A stretch of DNA of 64,000 bases from Xanthoparmelia taractica (lineage: Eukaryota > Ascomycota > Lecanoromycetes > Lecanorales > Parmeliaceae). Where the stretch lies: the NCBI GenBank assembly GCA_033085395.1, contig JANQBS010000032.1, positions 1-64,000 of the forward strand. Reading direction: 5' to 3'. A model generated the notes under the pieces. The model worked only from the letters and a program-made list of their open reading frames with translations. It had not been told where the DNA came from and made no database searches. Position 1 is the first letter of the stretch; each line of letters starts with the position of its first letter. This document shows positions 60,346-64,000 of this stretch, one piece after another. The translations under genes were made by a program, and so were the position numbers.

Positions 60346-61441
60346 ATGGCTACATCCCCCCTCACCGGTCGGCATTTGGCCAACCTAGCGAGCAGTACCA
60401 GTCGACGCTCGTTCAGTACAAGTTCAAGTCTCGCGGCAGCAGCGGAAGTCAAACGACTGGGAGTGGTTGGAGCTGGACAAATGGTAGGCATATTCAAACG
60501 CACGCTAGGTTCAAAGACAAGCATCGGAGGCTGATTCAAGGAGATCAGGGGCTAGGCATCGCATTGGTGGCAGCACAAAAAGCAAAAGTGCCGGTGACAT
60601 TGGTCGATACCTCCCGAGCATCGCTGGACAAGGGGATGAAGTTTGCCGGTACACGTTCATCGAAAGACGAGTACTTGGGCCTAGTCTGCTAATAGGAGCT
60701 ATAGACAAGCTTTTGGACAAGGATGTGTCCAAAAATCGGATTTCCCAATCGGACGCAGATTCAGCCCGCTCCCTGCTTTCGCCTACCACCAAGATGGAAG
60801 ACCTCTCCAATGCTGACTTCGTGATCGAGGCGGTACCTGAGATACCATCATTGAAAACAGACATCTTCTCTCAACTCGCTAAGATAGCTCCACCGCATGC
60901 CGTCCTTGCGACCAACACCTCCTCCATCTCTATCACAAAAATAGCTGCTGCAACCACACCACCAGACGACCCTACTGATCTCGCCGCTGCGTCTCGGGTG
61001 ATTAGCACACACTTCATGAATCCAGTGCCCGTACAAAAGGGAGTCGAAATAATAAGTGGTTTACAAACAACTCCCGAGACCTTGGAAACAGCTGTGGAAT
61101 TCTGCAAACGCATGGGCAAGATTCCTTCGCAATCGGCCGATTCACCGGGCTTCCTTGCCAACCGTATACTGATGCCCTACATAAATGAAGCAATTATATG
61201 TCTCGAGACAGGTGTCGGCACAAAAGAAGATATCGATAACATAATGAAGAATGGAACGAACGTACCGATGGGACCGCTACAATTGGCTGATTTCATTGGC
61301 ATCGACACATGTTTGGCGATTATGAAGGTGCTCCATGAGGAGATGGGCGATGGGAAGTACAGACCTGCGGTGCTATTAAGGAAGATGGTAGATGCGGGAT
61401 GGCTTGGGAAGAAGTCTGGGAAGGGTTTTTATGACTATTAA
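60346..61441 (+). CDS. Mitochondrial 3-hydroxyacyl-CoA dehydrogenase
   Basis: Exons 60346-60483, 60549-60648 and 60696-61441 (introns 65 and 47 bp) give 327 residues. The enzyme oxidises L-3-hydroxyacyl-CoA to 3-ketoacyl-CoA with NAD+, the third step of beta-oxidation, or acts on 3-hydroxybutyryl-CoA. Residues 1-33 (TGRHLANLASSTSRRSFSTS) form a mitochondrial presequence. The Rossmann motif VKRLGVVGAGQMGLGIALV is split by intron 1 right after GAGQM, near residues 36-53. VIEAVPEIPSLK (NAD domain), NTSSISITKIA and HFMNPVPVQKGVEII, which contains the catalytic His, follow. The C-terminal dimer domain carries DSPGFLANRILMPYINEAI and PMGPLQLADFIGIDTCLAIM, with GLGKKSGKGFYDY-like end WLGKKSGKGFYDY. 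Complete and apparently functional. Confidence 0.95.
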
Positions 61442-62237
61442 TCAATTATCATATTTTCTAAATGCTCAACGCTCATGGAGGGAAACGGGGGTATAGCAGT
61501 CCGACCACGCGAGCATACTAGGAGGTACGATCGCACGGCATCCAATGACCAATGCACATGCGAATCTTGAGTAACAGACACCCACTGAGTAGACCTCACA
61601 TCTTTGCGAAGCCCCTTCGAAAATCTCTGAATTCAGGAGATATCCGCTCTGCACCTGATTTCCAAGTCATCCTACCACCTCTTCGTCTGTGTATCACACT
61701 TGTCTGAAAGGTCATGTTAAGCCTGATACCATGCATTCAAAGGGTGTCAGTGTGCTCAAACTACTGGCTGTTTGTTGTAACACTGTTAGATCTGAGAATC
61801 TCTACTCCGAACAACATCCCATTATCTAGACACGACCTTGCTCATGGGTCACAGTCACACCGGTCACTTAGTCCAACAAGAGTCCTTATAGCTTCCACTC
61901 CATTCAGTAGACTTTACGGAGCCGGCAATACTTTACGCTGTTGGTCGTCGTTCCGGCCTTTGTGTCGTGCCTTACGCAACGTAAAATTTCAAGTCCACAA
62001 GCACACCGTCGCCTCGACAGACGGATATGTACAGTGCTATGATACGAACAATATACGCTGCTGGTCCATACCCAATTTATCGCGTTTCTGCAGATATACG
62101 CACTCGGCTCAAGGATGCCTTCAAAGGCCACAAAGAGCAGTAGTCCTCTATGTACACCTACAAGACACAACCTGCCAGTTGCTCCAGCATGGGCTAAAGA
62201 ATGTTTCGAATCGGCCATCTAGCAGGCAGCTAATTTC
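61442..62237. other. Convergent intergenic region
   Basis: 796 bp between the ends of the dehydrogenase gene and the NACHT-ankyrin pseudogene. Open frames on both strands here lack domain or splice support. Confidence 0.5.
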
Positions 62238-64000
62238 CTAGATGTAAATCTGGAGCGTTGGACGTGCGCCAGTACCCAATTCCGGAGTCGTGATCTCAGT
62301 AGCAAGATTACGAAGCCATTGTGTCCTACGCTTGCCGTCCATGGCGGGGAAGAAGATATGCACTTCATCTGTTGCCATTTCCGGCTCTTCGGTGGTGAAT
62401 CTGATCCTTGGCACGGCTTCAACACGGACATCTTCGAGACTGTGGATGGCCTTGAACGGTCCATCCTCGAGGATAACACGATGACGATCCTGGATTTCTT
62501 GCTGGCCCCGGTCCCTTGTCCCGGCACCAAGCTTGTGTCTCTCTTTTAACAAGAACGTCGCCAGATACAAGTACCGCTCTTCGACGAAAGTTCCTGCTAT
62601 CCAACCAAGGGCACGATTAAGGCATCGGCGCCGGGCAGTGTCATCGAGACTATCTAACACTGCGATGAAGGAGGCCGTTACGTTGGGATGATTTTGAGGT
62701 TGTCCCAGAATGATGAGAGCAAGGATTGCGCTCATAGCATACTGTTCGTGCTGGGGCATTGACTTAGACCTCTCGAGTAGAGTCTTTACCATTGACGGTT
62801 TCTCGCGAAGGGCAGCGAGACAGAGAATGCTACTGCATGACGTCTCATCCGCAGAGATTCTCTCAATCCCGCGGTCTAGAAGAAGATTTACTGCAGCCGT
62901 TTCATTTTCGTCAGTCCCTATTTCGGAGGACAAGGCACAGTACTTGCGCAATGGCGTACACAGGGCACTCGCTACATTCAAGGGCTTCCTCCTGGCTAAG
63001 CCGTGGATGTTAGCGCCTCGATTCAAGAGCAAAAGCAGCATTTCATGATGCCGTCCATGCGCGGCTGCCTGGACAGGAAAACCGCCAGCTTCGTTCACGT
63101 CCACGCCTTTCCCAAGCAAATCTACCGCGGATCGTAGCATGTTGCATCCACTAGCTATCGAAAGTGGCCCTGGGTTACCGCGCACGTTCTCACGCGCGTC
63201 GCGAAACCCACGCAAGCCAAAAATCTTCCAATCCGATCGGGACGTTATCCTGAGTGATCATCCGCACACCAAGAGCATGATAAAGTGCTATCCAACGGGC
63301 ATAATCGTTACAGATCGACTCAGCTTGTGAGCGTTGCGTAGTGGCTTCGGCACTGCGGACGTGAACGATCCAATAGGTGGCCGCATAAGTGAAGAATCTG
63401 TAAGTTTCACGGACGATCATTACAGCATGGTAAAATGATGGGGCCTCTCGACAGAAGAAGATGCGTAAGAACCTGAGCTCCGAGATGGAGAGATAGCGCG
63501 TGCATGCTCGCACTAGTACCTCATGTCCGTTTGGAAATGATGTGAGACCGTCAAATAAGATCTCGCAGACTTTTGTTTCTTTCAGGTAAGCCTTAACAGT
63601 CTGATGAATCAGCTGCACAGATGGAACTCCATCCTCGTTAGTCTTAACTTCGATAAGCCCACCTCCTCGGCTCCGGATCTGCTTTTCGATGACAGTTTCA
63701 TTATTTGGGAAGTCTGTAGACGCTTTCATCTCCATCTCGGATGCAAAATCATGTGTTAAGGATCCAAAGGCCCAGGCCAGCGTGAATTCCTCAAGTGTCA
63801 ACGGACGGACGGCACAAAGAACCAATTAGAGCATCCGCGCTGACTCAGCATGATCCCGTCGCTCTATTTTCTTCAGCATCCGTTCGTACATATCATATAG
63901 ATCGGGGTGCATTCGGGAGATCATGTTTATCAGCGTTTCTGGCGCGAGTGTATCCCCGTACAGAATGTGTCTGCGCACCTCGTCCAAGATGAAATCCATC
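62238..64000 (-). pseudogene. NACHT-ankyrin (NLR-like) gene, 3' part, broken; continues past the right edge
   Basis: Read from 64000 downwards, one frame encodes the region after the NTPase of fungal NACHT proteins: MDFILDEVRRHILYGDTLAP, then HPDLYDMYERMLKKIERRDH and ARML. It hits TAA at 63826-63828 and continues in the same frame with LVLCAVRPLTLEEFTLAWAF, CGG-like RGGGLIEVK and VQLIHQTVKAYL, the standard winged-helix/linker text. The stop sits where relatives have Gln (CAA to TAA, a RIP-type CpA change). A second lesion at 63190-63215 shifts the frame from …GLEDFWLAWVSRRA to …RDARENVRGNPGPLSIASG. Ankyrin repeats follow (LLGKGVDVNEAGGFPVQAAA; LLLLLNRGANIHGLA; LLLDRGIERI), then an unrecognised C-terminus to 62238. 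NACHT-ankyrin proteins are fungal STAND/NLR receptors linked to non-self recognition and programmed cell death. A weak 61-bp intron could alternatively bridge the second lesion. Confidence 0.8.

Noticed and set aside
63175..63220. 42-bp intron (gtgggt…cccag) bridging the NACHT-ankyrin frames
   Set aside because: The splice leads to an immediate in-frame stop. Only a weaker 61-bp variant closes in phase, and it would delete conserved-looking residues.
27300..64000. tRNA genes
   Set aside because: I looked for B-box-like GGTTCGA stretches with matching arms; candidates near 31432 and 49412 lacked a foldable cloverleaf.

Overview
The window is from a filamentous ascomycete (Pezizomycotina). The clade inside that group is not resolved; the combination of very AT-rich blocks and gene-dense GC-balanced DNA would suit a Dothideomycete. 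Evidence: split genes with introns mostly of 46-90 bp with GT...AG ends and CTRAY-like branch sites, fungal gene families, and a sharp two-compartment structure.

Bases 1 to about 27,300 are a gene-free AT-rich block made of nested transposable elements degraded in the manner of repeat-induced point mutation (RIP): C-to-T/G-to-A decay, Gln and Trp codons turned into stops, no long reading frames. The nest resolves to base level. Gypsy element A (minus strand, 220-27277) was interrupted by Gypsy element B (minus, 2035-21737, target duplication ttaat). B was in turn interrupted by a 273-bp MITE with a 10-bp target duplication (2525-2797), by a second copy of its own family, B' (plus, 7226-13660, duplication gatat), and by a Helitron (about 14577-21171) that still shows Rep and Pif1-helicase motifs in broken form. 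Subtracting the three insertions from B leaves 6385 bp, which equals B' minus the two 25-bp duplications in its LTRs. A second, truncated MITE copy lies at 1-219, next to the left LTR of A.

Bases 27,300-27,960 are a transition zone with a 15-bp minisatellite. The rest is gene-rich. In order: a protein kinase-pseudokinase (+) with a frame break in its N-lobe; a small Pro/Ser-rich protein (-); a coiled-coil protein (+); an AIFM2/AMID-like oxidoreductase (-); an unknown multi-pass membrane protein (+); the first of three paralogous F-box-like domain proteins (-); biotin-protein ligase BPL1 (-) divergent from mitochondrial MGM101 (+); the second and third paralogs (+, +); a hotdog acyl-CoA thioesterase (-) divergent from TFIIH subunit TFB2 (+); a disordered conserved protein (-); an F-box protein (+); a coding-like remnant (-); replication-fork protein TOF1/Timeless (-) divergent from mitochondrial 3-hydroxyacyl-CoA dehydrogenase (+); and a pseudogenised NACHT-ankyrin gene (-) that runs off the right edge.

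The functions are mostly housekeeping (transcription/repair, replication fork stability, mtDNA maintenance, biotinylation, fatty-acid metabolism). They are bracketed by two genes of the kind linked to fungal non-self recognition (kinase-pseudokinase, NACHT-ankyrin), both with broken frames. Exon models were built by hand from splice signals and checked by phase closure; no alignment or RNA data were available.
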